From: a candidate division WOR-3 bacterium
GTDB lineage: Bacteria > Hydrothermota > Tepidihabitantia > Tepidihabitantales > Tepidihabitantaceae
Assembly: GCA_039801245.1 (NCBI GenBank)
Contig: JBDRUF010000002.1
Location: 1 to 37,318 of the forward strand
Direction: 5' to 3'
DNA: 37,318 nucleotides
Shown here: piece after piece, positions 17,009 to 23,632 of the stretch
How the letters are laid out: every line of letters begins with the position of its first letter
How positions within the stretch are numbered: position 1 is the first letter of the stretch
Notes under the pieces: model-generated
Seen by the model: the letters and a program-made list of their open reading frames with translations, nothing else
Database searches by the model: none
What the model was told of the DNA's origin: nothing
Translations under genes and position numbers: made by a program

Positions 17009-17434
17009 ATGCCAGAAAAGGAGAGCCGGGTGCTGCGAACCATTTTGCTTGTCATTCTCATTATTGCTGGGGCGGCTTTAACCATCTTGCCGCACTGGTT
17101 GCGGACCGGCAGGCGCTCATTTAAACCAATTACCCTTGAGGCGCCGGGCAGGTTTTTCCCCTACCCTTCCTTACCGGATTCGGCTGACATCCTTTTCCGG
17201 CTCACCACCGTCATCGACCCGGACCTAAACCTAAGCATTGTTGAACTTGGGCTGGTTGAGACCCTTGCTGTTGACACATCCGCGCAGGTGCGCGTTGTCC
17301 TCGGTCTGACAACGCCCTACTGCCCCTATACCAAAGAGCTGGCACAGGCGGTCCTTGACACCGTTGTTAACACCCCGGGCGTAAAAAGGGCGCAGGTCAA
17401 AATTGACCCCCACCTTACCCGCCCGCTGCGATGA
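17009..17434 (+). CDS. membrane-anchored DUF59 (MIP18/PaaD-like) protein
   Basis: 141 aa. Residues 9-30 form one membrane anchor. Residues 60-135 are a DUF59 domain: 'LTTVIDPDLNLSIVELGLVETLAV', then 'VVLGLTTPYCPYTKELAQAVLDTVVNTPGVKRAQVKI', with the conserved cysteine C105 in the 'T.p.CP' motif. Soluble DUF59 proteins (SufT, MIP18, PaaD) help put iron-sulfur clusters into apo-proteins. A membrane-tethered form is unusual, and the few basic residues at 31-36 suggest the domain may be outside the cytoplasm. It overlaps the CcdA-like gene (ATGA), which could supply electrons to keep C105 reduced; this link is inferred. Confidence 0.8.
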   Translation: MPEKESRVLRTILLVILIIAGAALTILPHWLRTGRRSFKPITLEAPGRFFPYPSLPDSADILFRLTTVIDPDLNLSIVELGLVETLAVDTSAQVRVVLGLTTPYCPYTKELAQAVLDTVVNTPGVKRAQVKIDPHLTRPLR

Positions 17435-18057
17435 GCGCAAGGATAATCCTGCAGGCGCTTGCGCTCGGCTTTTCTGCTGGTAGCTTCTGTCTCGGTTTCT
17501 GCCTGCCGGTTGCCCTGCCTATACTGTTCGGCACAAAAACCTCAGGGGTGCGCACCTCTGCCGTTCGGCTCATCACATTTCTTTCTGGTCGCCTTTGTGC
17601 CTATCTCCTGATTGGCATCATCGCCGGCAGCCTTGGTGCCACCCTTACCCACTCCCTTTTCCTGCGCATCCGGCTATTACCCCTGCTTTACATCCTCCTT
17701 GCCCTCTTACTCATCATCTATGGCATTACTGAAATCAACCCCCTTGCCCGTCTTGCACCCTGCCGCTTTATCCAGCCCGCTATCAACTCAATCTGGTTCC
17801 TGTTTCCTTTAGGCTTTCTTGCCGGTATCAGCCCCTGCCCGCCCTTTCTCTTGGCAATTACCCGCGTCATTGACATCGCCGGCATCATTAACGGCATTCT
17901 TTTCTTTCTTTTCTTCTTTCTCGCCACCTCGCTTTACCTTTTACCTCTCCTCCTTGCCGGCTTTCTCACCCGCTTTTCCCTTATCCGCATCGCTGCCCGC
18001 ATCCTTGCCATTCTCACCGGTCTCTACTTTCTATTTCTTGCCCTTCGAATCGTCTAA
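17431..18057 (+). CDS. CcdA/DsbD-type transmembrane thiol transporter (SafE-like)
   Basis: 208 aa with about six membrane segments. Cysteines lie in helix 1 ('SFCLGFCLPVALP', C20 and C24) and helix 4 ('GISPCPPFLLA', C136), the positions of the redox pair in CcdA/DsbD-beta proteins, where a proline-flanked cysteine in each three-helix half shuttles electrons from cytoplasmic thioredoxin to the outside. A further cysteine is C111. It is translationally coupled to the membrane DUF59 gene through an ATGA overlap. The partner is normally a periplasmic thioredoxin-like protein, but none is adjacent, and the DUF59 protein takes that place. Confidence 0.82.
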   Translation: MSARIILQALALGFSAGSFCLGFCLPVALPILFGTKTSGVRTSAVRLITFLSGRLCAYLLIGIIAGSLGATLTHSLFLRIRLLPLLYILLALLLIIYGITEINPLARLAPCRFIQPAINSIWFLFPLGFLAGISPCPPFLLAITRVIDIAGIINGILFFLFFFLATSLYLLPLLLAGFLTRFSLIRIAARILAILTGLYFLFLALRIV

Positions 18058-18065
18058 CCTTTACC

Positions 18066-18093
18066 TTTACACATTTTAAAAACGGCTTATAAT
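18066..18093 (+). promoter_or_regulatory. rarA promoter, leaderless type
   Basis: TTTACA (18066-18071), a 16-nt spacer and a perfect TATAAT (18088-18093), then exactly 6 nt to ATG 18100. Confidence 0.8.
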
Positions 18094-18099
18094 TATTTG

Positions 18100-19386
18100 A
18101 TGCCAGAACAGCCGCTTGCCCCATTAGCCGACCGGATGCGGCCACAAAGCCTTGATGAAATCGTGGGGCAGGGGCACCTTTTGTCCAAAGACAGGCCCTT
18201 TCGCAAGATGCTCGAGCGTGGGGAACTGCACTCAATGATATTCTGGGGCCCGCCTGGTTCGGGCAAAACCACCCTTGCCTTGACAATCGCCCGGCACACC
18301 CAGGCTGACTTCATTTCCATTTCTGCTGTCACCGCCGGTGTTGCCGACATCCGCAATGCGGTGAAAAGGGCAAAGGAGAACACCCTGTTTAAGAGACGGA
18401 CCATCCTCTTTGTTGACGAGATTCACCGCTTCAACAAGGCGCAGCAGGATGCGCTCCTTCCCTATGTTGAATCCGGTCTCTTGGTTTTAATTGGTGCCAC
18501 TACTGAAAACCCTTCATTTGAGGTTATCGCCCCGCTCCTTTCCCGCACCCGCGTCTATGTGTTAAATCAACTCTCGCCCGAGGATTTAAAACTCCTTATG
18601 CAGCGGGCGCTTAATTCCAAAGATGGTCTGGCAGAACTCAAACCTGAGGTTGGAGGAGATGTTTTGGACTATTTCACCATTATTGCCCAAGGAGATGCCC
18701 GTGTTGCCCTGACCGCACTGGAACTGGCGGTCATCTCAACCGAACCGGACGAAAGCGGCAAAAGAAGGGTTACCCTGGAACTGGCACAGGATGTTGTCCA
18801 GCGCAAGTTCCTCCTTTATGACAAGGGTGGCGAAGAGCACTACAACCTCATTTCCGCTCTGCACAAATCCTTAAGAGACTCTGACCCGGATGCGGCGCTC
18901 TACTGGCTGGCGAGGATGCTGGAGGCGGGTGAAGACCCGTTATACATCGCCCGGCGTCTGGTCCGCTTTGCCTCTGAAGACATCGGTATGGCAAACCCCA
19001 ACGCCCTCGTGATTGCCAATGCTGCCAAGGATGCGGTCCATTTTGTCGGCATGCCCGAAGCCAACACCGCACTTGCCCAGGCGGTCATCTACCTTGCCCT
19101 TGCTCCGAAATCCAATGCGGTTTACAAAGCCTACACCCTGGCAAAACAGGATGCCTTAAACAGCCTGACCGAGCCGGTTCCTCTCCATCTGCGCAACCCG
19201 GTGACACCTTTAATGGAAAACTTAGGCTATGGCAAAGGCTATAAATATGCCCACGACTTCCCTGATGCCAAAGTTGAACAGGAGCATTTTCCCGAATCGC
19301 TCAAAGGCAGAAAATACTACTTCCCCTCTGACCGTGGCTTTGAAGCGGAATTAAAGAAAAGGCACAGGCACCCCCGCAACGATTAA
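18100..19386 (+). CDS. rarA: replication-associated recombination protein A (RarA/MgsA)
   Basis: 428 aa. It is an AAA+ ATPase of the RarA/WRNIP1 clamp-loader-like family that acts at stalled replication forks. N-terminal 'PLADRMRPQSLDEIVGQGHLL', Walker A 'GPPGSGKTTLA' (50-60), Walker B 'ILFVDEIHRFNKAQQDALLP' (about 102-121), 'IGATTENPSFEV' sensor 1, and the C-terminal tetramerisation part 'SEDIGMANPNAL' and 'NPVTPLMENLGYGKGYKYAHDFP'. Full length for the family. A TTG at 18097 is in frame, but the promoter spacing favours ATG 18100 on a leaderless mRNA. Confidence 0.97.
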   Translation: MPEQPLAPLADRMRPQSLDEIVGQGHLLSKDRPFRKMLERGELHSMIFWGPPGSGKTTLALTIARHTQADFISISAVTAGVADIRNAVKRAKENTLFKRRTILFVDEIHRFNKAQQDALLPYVESGLLVLIGATTENPSFEVIAPLLSRTRVYVLNQLSPEDLKLLMQRALNSKDGLAELKPEVGGDVLDYFTIIAQGDARVALTALELAVISTEPDESGKRRVTLELAQDVVQRKFLLYDKGGEEHYNLISALHKSLRDSDPDAALYWLARMLEAGEDPLYIARRLVRFASEDIGMANPNALVIANAAKDAVHFVGMPEANTALAQAVIYLALAPKSNAVYKAYTLAKQDALNSLTEPVPLHLRNPVTPLMENLGYGKGYKYAHDFPDAKVEQEHFPESLKGRKYYFPSDRGFEAELKKRHRHPRND

Positions 19387-19434
19387 TTACATTAAGGTTA
19401 TTGATGAAGACCTTTTCAGTCTAAATTTTTCCTC

Positions 19435-19687
19435 TTATCTTTCCCTTTCCAGTTCCGGTTTGGGCGGGTTTTTCATCTGTTCATAGCGGGCTCTGCCAGC
19501 AGGGGTGCGAAAATTAAGACCTTGTGCTTTTCCCTCGCGTTCCAGTTGCAGCATACAGCCGGCAAGGAAGTCATCATCAAGCATCCTGCCAGCAAGTTCA
19601 CCGGTCTTTGGTTGCTCAACCGGCATCATCTGCTGCCCAGAGTAGCCAGCTCAGGGTAGCCAAAAGCACTACGATGTAGCGGGTCAT
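19435..19687 (-). pseudogene. small secreted protein gene split by a one-base frameshift
   Basis: An excellent start (AAAGGAGG, ATG at 19687) opens a frame coding a signal peptide of about 19 residues ('MTRYIVVLLATLSWLLWAA'), but this stops after 23 residues at TGA 19618-19616. In the next frame from 19629 a 64-residue polar stretch ('PKTGELAGRMLDDDFLAGCM...') continues to 19435 without its own Shine-Dalgarno site. Removing one base near 19630 joins signal peptide to mature part, giving a secreted protein of about 84 aa. A real mutation or an assembly error is possible. The mature part has no family I know. Confidence 0.6.
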
Positions 19688-20046
19688 TTTGACCTCCTTT
19701 TGTTTTAACCTAACAGCCCTCGCTGCCCGAGTTGGCTGAACTTGAGCAGCATCTAACTGTACCATTTAAAACCCTTCTGTCAAGCTTTGCAAAAGGGAAT
19801 AAAAGAAACTGCTTCCCCTCATTAAGAGCCCGCACTTTGCGCACTGCCAAAGGCAAAGGGCAAGAGGGATTTCTCGACAGGCTCGAAATGACACCCTCAC
19901 CCCTCCTCTCCCTTAGGGAGAGGGGAAGCGGGATAGGGATTCCTCGACAAGTTCGGAATGACGGGGAGGGGAAATGACCAATCGCGAATGTCTCCCTATC
20001 ATTAAGAGCCAGAATCTTGGAAAGATTAACAGACAGATTCCTAAAT
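19688..20046. repeat. repeat-rich spacer with two copies of a 27-bp element around a palindrome
   Basis: Two related 27-bp copies (19866-19892 and 19936-19962), sharing the words CTCGACA and AATGAC and differing at a few positions, flank the perfect palindrome CCTCTCCCTTAGGGAGAGG (19905-19923). CATTAAGAGCC words occur near 19819 and 19999. The whole looks like a REP-type intergenic repeat cluster. I see no gene in it. Confidence 0.65.
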
Positions 20047-20148
20047 TCTGGTGTCAAACACGGCTAAATCACATACTGGCAAAAGGTTAGTGAGTTTTTA
20101 GTTTTTGGTTTATGGTTTTCAGGGCAGGTCCTCCCCACCACTACCCCT
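20047..20148. repeat. 102-bp dispersed repeat, copy 2
   Basis: Identical to bases 1-102 except at two positions. It contains copy D of the 18-bp motif (20122-20139). It ends just before the promoter of the LolA-like gene. Confidence 0.85.
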
Positions 20149-20203
20149 ACCATTTCGGTTTTGGGTTTGGGTTTGAGAATTGTTTTTATCATTTTTGTCG
20201 GTT

Positions 20204-20231
20204 TTGACATCGGTTTCATCAGCAGGATAAT
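20204..20231 (+). promoter_or_regulatory. promoter of the lolA-like/plsY/GT2 operon
   Basis: TTGACA (20204-20209), a 16-nt spacer and GATAAT (20226-20231), then 8 nt to ATG 20240. The transcript would have at most a few leader bases. Confidence 0.65.
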
Positions 20232-20239
20232 CTTTGGCA

Positions 20240-20941
20240 ATGAACTGGGCTTTGCTGTTTTTTCTTTTTTCCATTGCGGACAGGGCGGTGATTGAAAGTG
20301 TGTTTGTGCGCCAGGCTGAGATTGGTCGCAGGCTCGCAGGTGTGAATTATCGGGCTGAGTTCAAGTACATTGAGACCGACATTCTCAAGGGAACAATTAA
20401 AAGGCTTGGCTGTATCCGCCGGGTGATAATGACAGGTTATGATGAGCAAACCGAGGTTTTTCTGAGCGCAACCGTTGACGGCAGAGAGGTTGATGGCGAA
20501 AAAATGAGGCAGGTCTGTCAGGAACTTAAAAGAAAGGGTCTAATTGCGCGCAAATCAAGGATGCCGTTTCTGGTCGCAACCAGGGATGAGTATGAATACG
20601 AGGTTTCCGGGGTTGCTGAGATTCAAGGTGAAAGTTGCCGGGTGATAAAATTTTTCCCGAAAAGGGCGGACAACCTCCATCTGCGCGGTAAGGGCTATGT
20701 ATCTCTGAAAGGTTATGATGTTGTGCGCCTGGAGTTTGTGCCGGCAAGGTTGCCGTTTGTTGTCAGGGAGGCAAGAATGGTGCTTGATTACAAACCGGTT
20801 CAGGGCTTCTGGTTGCCAAGCCGTTTTGCAATGTGGATGGGGTTGCGTGTCAAGGTTTTTAAGGAGTTTTGGCACCAGCGGCTTGAGATAGAGGATGTTT
20901 ATGATGATTATCAACTGGACCTGAACCGGGATGGGGCTTAG
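20240..20941 (+). CDS. exported LolA-like protein of unknown function
   Basis: 233 aa. A signal peptide is likely at residues 1-15 ('MNWALLFFLFSIADRA'). The rest alternates beta strands, with 'LHLRGKGYVSLKGYDVVRLEFVPARLPFVVREARMVLDYKPVQGFWLPSR', a pattern like the LolA/LppX-type outer-membrane lipoprotein-sorting fold, in which a concave beta sheet carries a lipid chain. That family call is tentative. An upstream TTG (20234) is in frame, but ATG 20240 is preferred. It overlaps plsY by 11 nt, so it is expressed with a phospholipid enzyme and a membrane glycosyltransferase, which fits lipid handling. Confidence 0.6.
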   Translation: MNWALLFFLFSIADRAVIESVFVRQAEIGRRLAGVNYRAEFKYIETDILKGTIKRLGCIRRVIMTGYDEQTEVFLSATVDGREVDGEKMRQVCQELKRKGLIARKSRMPFLVATRDEYEYEVSGVAEIQGESCRVIKFFPKRADNLHLRGKGYVSLKGYDVVRLEFVPARLPFVVREARMVLDYKPVQGFWLPSRFAMWMGLRVKVFKEFWHQRLEIEDVYDDYQLDLNRDGA

Positions 20942-21509
20942 TGTGATTTTGCCTGCGGTGGTCATGCCCCTTGTCGGTTTTCTGTGCGGTTCTTTGATGT
21001 TTTCCTTCTGGCTCGGGCTTTTGCGCGGCAAGGACATCAGAAAGGTTGGTGATGGCAATCCCGGCGCGGTTAATGCCTTTAAGGCGGCAGGAGCTTTTGT
21101 CGGCACGCTCGGGCTTTTATTTGATTTTCTTAAAGGCGCGCTCCCGGTCGCTTTTGGCTACTGGTATCTGCACATCTCCGGGATTGCGCTCACCGCCCTG
21201 ATTGTTGCCCCGGTTTTCGGGCACGCCTTTTCACCCTGGCTCAAATTCAGAGGCGGAAAGGCGCTGGCAGTAACATTCGGGGTCTGGTCAGGAATAACGC
21301 TCTATCAGGTGCCGGTCCTGATGGGCGCAATCCTTCTGTTCAGCCGTTTTGTTCTGCGCATCCGGCAGGATGGGGTGTGCGTGCTGTTAGCGCTTTTGGG
21401 GATGATGGTCTTTGTCATCCTGAGGTATCATTCACCGGTGTTCACCCTGGCGGCGATTTTGACCGCAATGACTGTCCTCTTTAAACACCGTGTCGCTCTC
21501 GGTCTTTAA
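20931..21509 (+). CDS. plsY: glycerol-3-phosphate acyltransferase PlsY
   Basis: 192 aa membrane protein. PlsY transfers acyl groups from acyl-phosphate to glycerol-3-phosphate, the first step of phospholipid synthesis. The three active-site blocks are present: 'GSLMFSFWLGLLRGKDIRKVGDGNPGAVNAFKAAG' (normally GSGN.GATN), 'FLKGALPV' and 'GHAFSPWLKFRGGKALA'. The first block reads GDGNPGAVN, a small deviation from consensus. It starts at ATG 20931 inside the end of the LolA-like gene and its stop overlaps the next ATG by 1 nt, so the three genes are coupled. Confidence 0.9.
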   Translation: MGLSVILPAVVMPLVGFLCGSLMFSFWLGLLRGKDIRKVGDGNPGAVNAFKAAGAFVGTLGLLFDFLKGALPVAFGYWYLHISGIALTALIVAPVFGHAFSPWLKFRGGKALAVTFGVWSGITLYQVPVLMGAILLFSRFVLRIRQDGVCVLLALLGMMVFVILRYHSPVFTLAAILTAMTVLFKHRVALGL

Positions 21510-22666
21510 TGAACACCGATAATTTCTTTTTTGACAGCTACCGGATTTTAATATTTGTCGCGGTGCAATTTTTGATTGCTTTGAGCAACTGGTTTCTGCT
21601 GCGCCGACCGAAAAAGGGAAATAATCCCAATTTTAGACCAAAGGTTTCCATCCTGGTGCCGGCGCGCAATGAGGAGAAAACGATTGCCGCCTGTGTCAAG
21701 GCGCTGATTGGGCAGGACTATCCCGATTTTGAGGTGGTGGTTCTTGATGACCGTTCTGAAGACAGAACAAAGGAAATTCTTGCCGGCATCGGTTCAAGAA
21801 GGTTGCGGGTGGTTGCAGGTAGAGAGGTGCCGGAGGGATGGACCGGCAAGAACTGGGCGTGTTATCAACTGGCGCAAAATGCGCTTGGTGAAATTCTTCT
21901 CTTTACCGATGCTGATACGGTTTTTGAGAAAGAGGCGCTCAGCCGCGCGGTTGGGGTGATGCAGGAGAGGGGTGCGGATATGCTCACCGCAGTTGTCAGA
22001 AATCTCCTGCCCAGTTTTGGCGAGCAGATTACCGTGCCCTTTCTCTTCTGGTCAATAATGGCAATATTACCGATAGGAATTGCCCAAATCTGGCGGGGCT
22101 CAAAGGCGTTTGTGGCGGCAAATGGCAAGTTTCTGCTCTTTTCCCGGAACGCCTATGAAAGGATTGGCGGTCATCGGGCGGTCAGAAGCGAGGCGGCAGA
22201 GGATTTGGCTTTGAGCCGGCTGATAAAAGGGGCAAGGATGAACTGGGTTTTGATTGACTTGACCGAACTGGTTTCAACCAGGATGTATCACGGGTTTTTC
22301 TCAGCCGTGAGCGGCTTCAGCAAGAACTTCTTTGCCATATTTGATTACCGGGTTCTGCCCGCACTCTTTGTCTGGTTCTGGATGCTTTTGATAACCTATC
22401 ACCCTTTGGTTACCGTCGCGCTCTTGATTGCCAACGGTCAGTTAAACGCTCATTTCCTCGCAGCGGCGGCAACAGTGATGCTCTCACTTCTTATCTGGGT
22501 TATTACCGCCTTGAAGGCGCGGCTGCCGAAAACAGTGGTTTTCCTCTATCCCTTGACAATGACCGTGGCAGCCGCTATCGGCATTTATTCCCTTTTTTTG
22601 ACCGTTTTTGGCAGAACCGCTTGGAAAGGCAGGCGCTTGCCCCGGCACCGAATCAGGATTGTTTAG
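21509..22666 (+). CDS. family 2 glycosyltransferase with membrane segments (CrtQ/CrtO-like)
   Basis: 385 aa. One N-terminal membrane helix, then a GT-A domain: 'VSILVPARNEEKTIAACV' (about 49-66), 'FEVVVLDDRSEDRT', 'EILLFTDADTVF' (DxD motif) and 'FVAANGKFLLFSRNAYERIGGH' with 'EDLALSRLIK' (ED base). Three or four membrane helices close the protein. This architecture is typical of lipid- or carotenoid-linked glycosyltransferases such as CrtQ, but the acceptor is unknown. Coupled to plsY (TAATG overlap). Its last four bases overlap the stop codon of the convergent xerC-like gene. Confidence 0.85.
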   Translation: MNTDNFFFDSYRILIFVAVQFLIALSNWFLLRRPKKGNNPNFRPKVSILVPARNEEKTIAACVKALIGQDYPDFEVVVLDDRSEDRTKEILAGIGSRRLRVVAGREVPEGWTGKNWACYQLAQNALGEILLFTDADTVFEKEALSRAVGVMQERGADMLTAVVRNLLPSFGEQITVPFLFWSIMAILPIGIAQIWRGSKAFVAANGKFLLFSRNAYERIGGHRAVRSEAAEDLALSRLIKGARMNWVLIDLTELVSTRMYHGFFSAVSGFSKNFFAIFDYRVLPALFVWFWMLLITYHPLVTVALLIANGQLNAHFLAAAATVMLSLLIWVITALKARLPKTVVFLYPLTMTVAAAIGIYSLFLTVFGRTAWKGRRLPRHRIRIV

Positions 22667-23565
22667 TTGCGCGCACCTGAGCGGGGATGTGCCTTATCAT
22701 AAACCTTGCGCAGCCGCTCAACGGTCAGATGGGTGTAAATCTGGGTTGACGATAACGAGGAATGACCTAAAAGTTCCTGAACCGCGCGCAAATCCGCACC
22801 CCTTTCCAAAAGGTGGGTGGCAAAGGCGTGGCGCAGGGAATGGGGGTTGGTGGCGGTAACACCGGCAATGCGGCTCAAGGCATTAGCAACAATCTTCTGC
22901 ACCGAACGGCTGGTAAGCCTTTTGCCATCTTTGTTCTGAAATACCGCTTCAGCAGAAGGGTCGGGACGAATCGGAAGGTATCTTTGCAGCGCCTCCTTCT
23001 CCTTTCTACCCAAAGGCAAAATGCGCTCCTTCCCACCCTTACCCCGAACACGAATGGTCTCCTGCTCAAAGTCAATGTCAGAGCGGTTGAGCCCGACCAG
23101 TTCACTGGCGCGCAAGCCCGAACCGTAGATGGTTTCAAGGATTGCCGCTTCACGGAGGGAGGCAGGTGAGTCGTCAGGTGGTGTTAATGCCTGGGCAACC
23201 TGAAACTGGGTGAGGAGCGGTGGGAGTTTTTTCTCCAGACTCGGTCCCTTGATGCCCAAAACCGGGTTTGATGGCAAGGTGCCGGTCTCAACGAGATAGC
23301 GAAAAAATGACCTGAGGCTGGAAAGTTTGCGGGCGGTGCTTTTGCGGGTGTACCCATAGCGCATCACCGCGCCGATAAAATCCCTGATGTCCTTGCGCTC
23401 AATAGCGACCAGGGGCTTTGATTTTAGCCGGTCAGAGCAGAAGTCAAAAAACTGGCAGAGGTCAATCCTATAGGAGCGAACCGTATGAGGAGAAAATTTG
23501 CGCTCCTTTTTCAAATAGGCAAGGAAGTCGTTGAGGGCAGACCCGTATTCCGCATTTAACTGCAC
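22663..23565 (-). CDS. tyrosine recombinase XerC/XerD-like
   Basis: 300 aa, the standard XerC/XerD length. The N-terminal SAM-like domain ('FLAYLKKERKFSPHTVRSYRIDLCQFFDFC') is followed by the catalytic domain with all six residues: R152 ('GSGLRASELVGL'), K176 ('RGKGGKER'), H242 and R245 ('HSLRHAFATHLL'), H268 ('LLGHSSLSSTQIYTH') and nucleophile Y277. These enzymes resolve chromosome dimers at dif, and nothing here marks it as an element integrase. It starts at GTG 23565, exactly 6 nt from the -10 box. Confidence 0.93.
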   Translation of the reverse strand: MQLNAEYGSALNDFLAYLKKERKFSPHTVRSYRIDLCQFFDFCSDRLKSKPLVAIERKDIRDFIGAVMRYGYTRKSTARKLSSLRSFFRYLVETGTLPSNPVLGIKGPSLEKKLPPLLTQFQVAQALTPPDDSPASLREAAILETIYGSGLRASELVGLNRSDIDFEQETIRVRGKGGKERILPLGRKEKEALQRYLPIRPDPSAEAVFQNKDGKRLTSRSVQKIVANALSRIAGVTATNPHSLRHAFATHLLERGADLRAVQELLGHSSLSSTQIYTHLTVERLRKVYDKAHPRSGARN

Positions 23566-23571
23566 AAGAAA

Positions 23572-23599
23572 ATAATACCCCCATTTAAAATTTTGTCAA
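23572..23599 (-). promoter_or_regulatory. xerC-like gene promoter, leaderless type
   Basis: On the minus strand TTGACA (23599-23594), a 16-nt spacer and TATTAT (23577-23572), then exactly 6 nt to GTG 23565. Confidence 0.8.
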
Positions 23600-23632
23600 G
23601 TAGGAAAAAACCTATCAGTCCTTAGGCTCTTT

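Noticed and set aside
22663-23565. XerC-like protein as integrase of a mobile element
   Set aside because: Length and motifs are those of chromosomal XerC/XerD. No att-like direct repeats, tRNA target or phage genes surround it.
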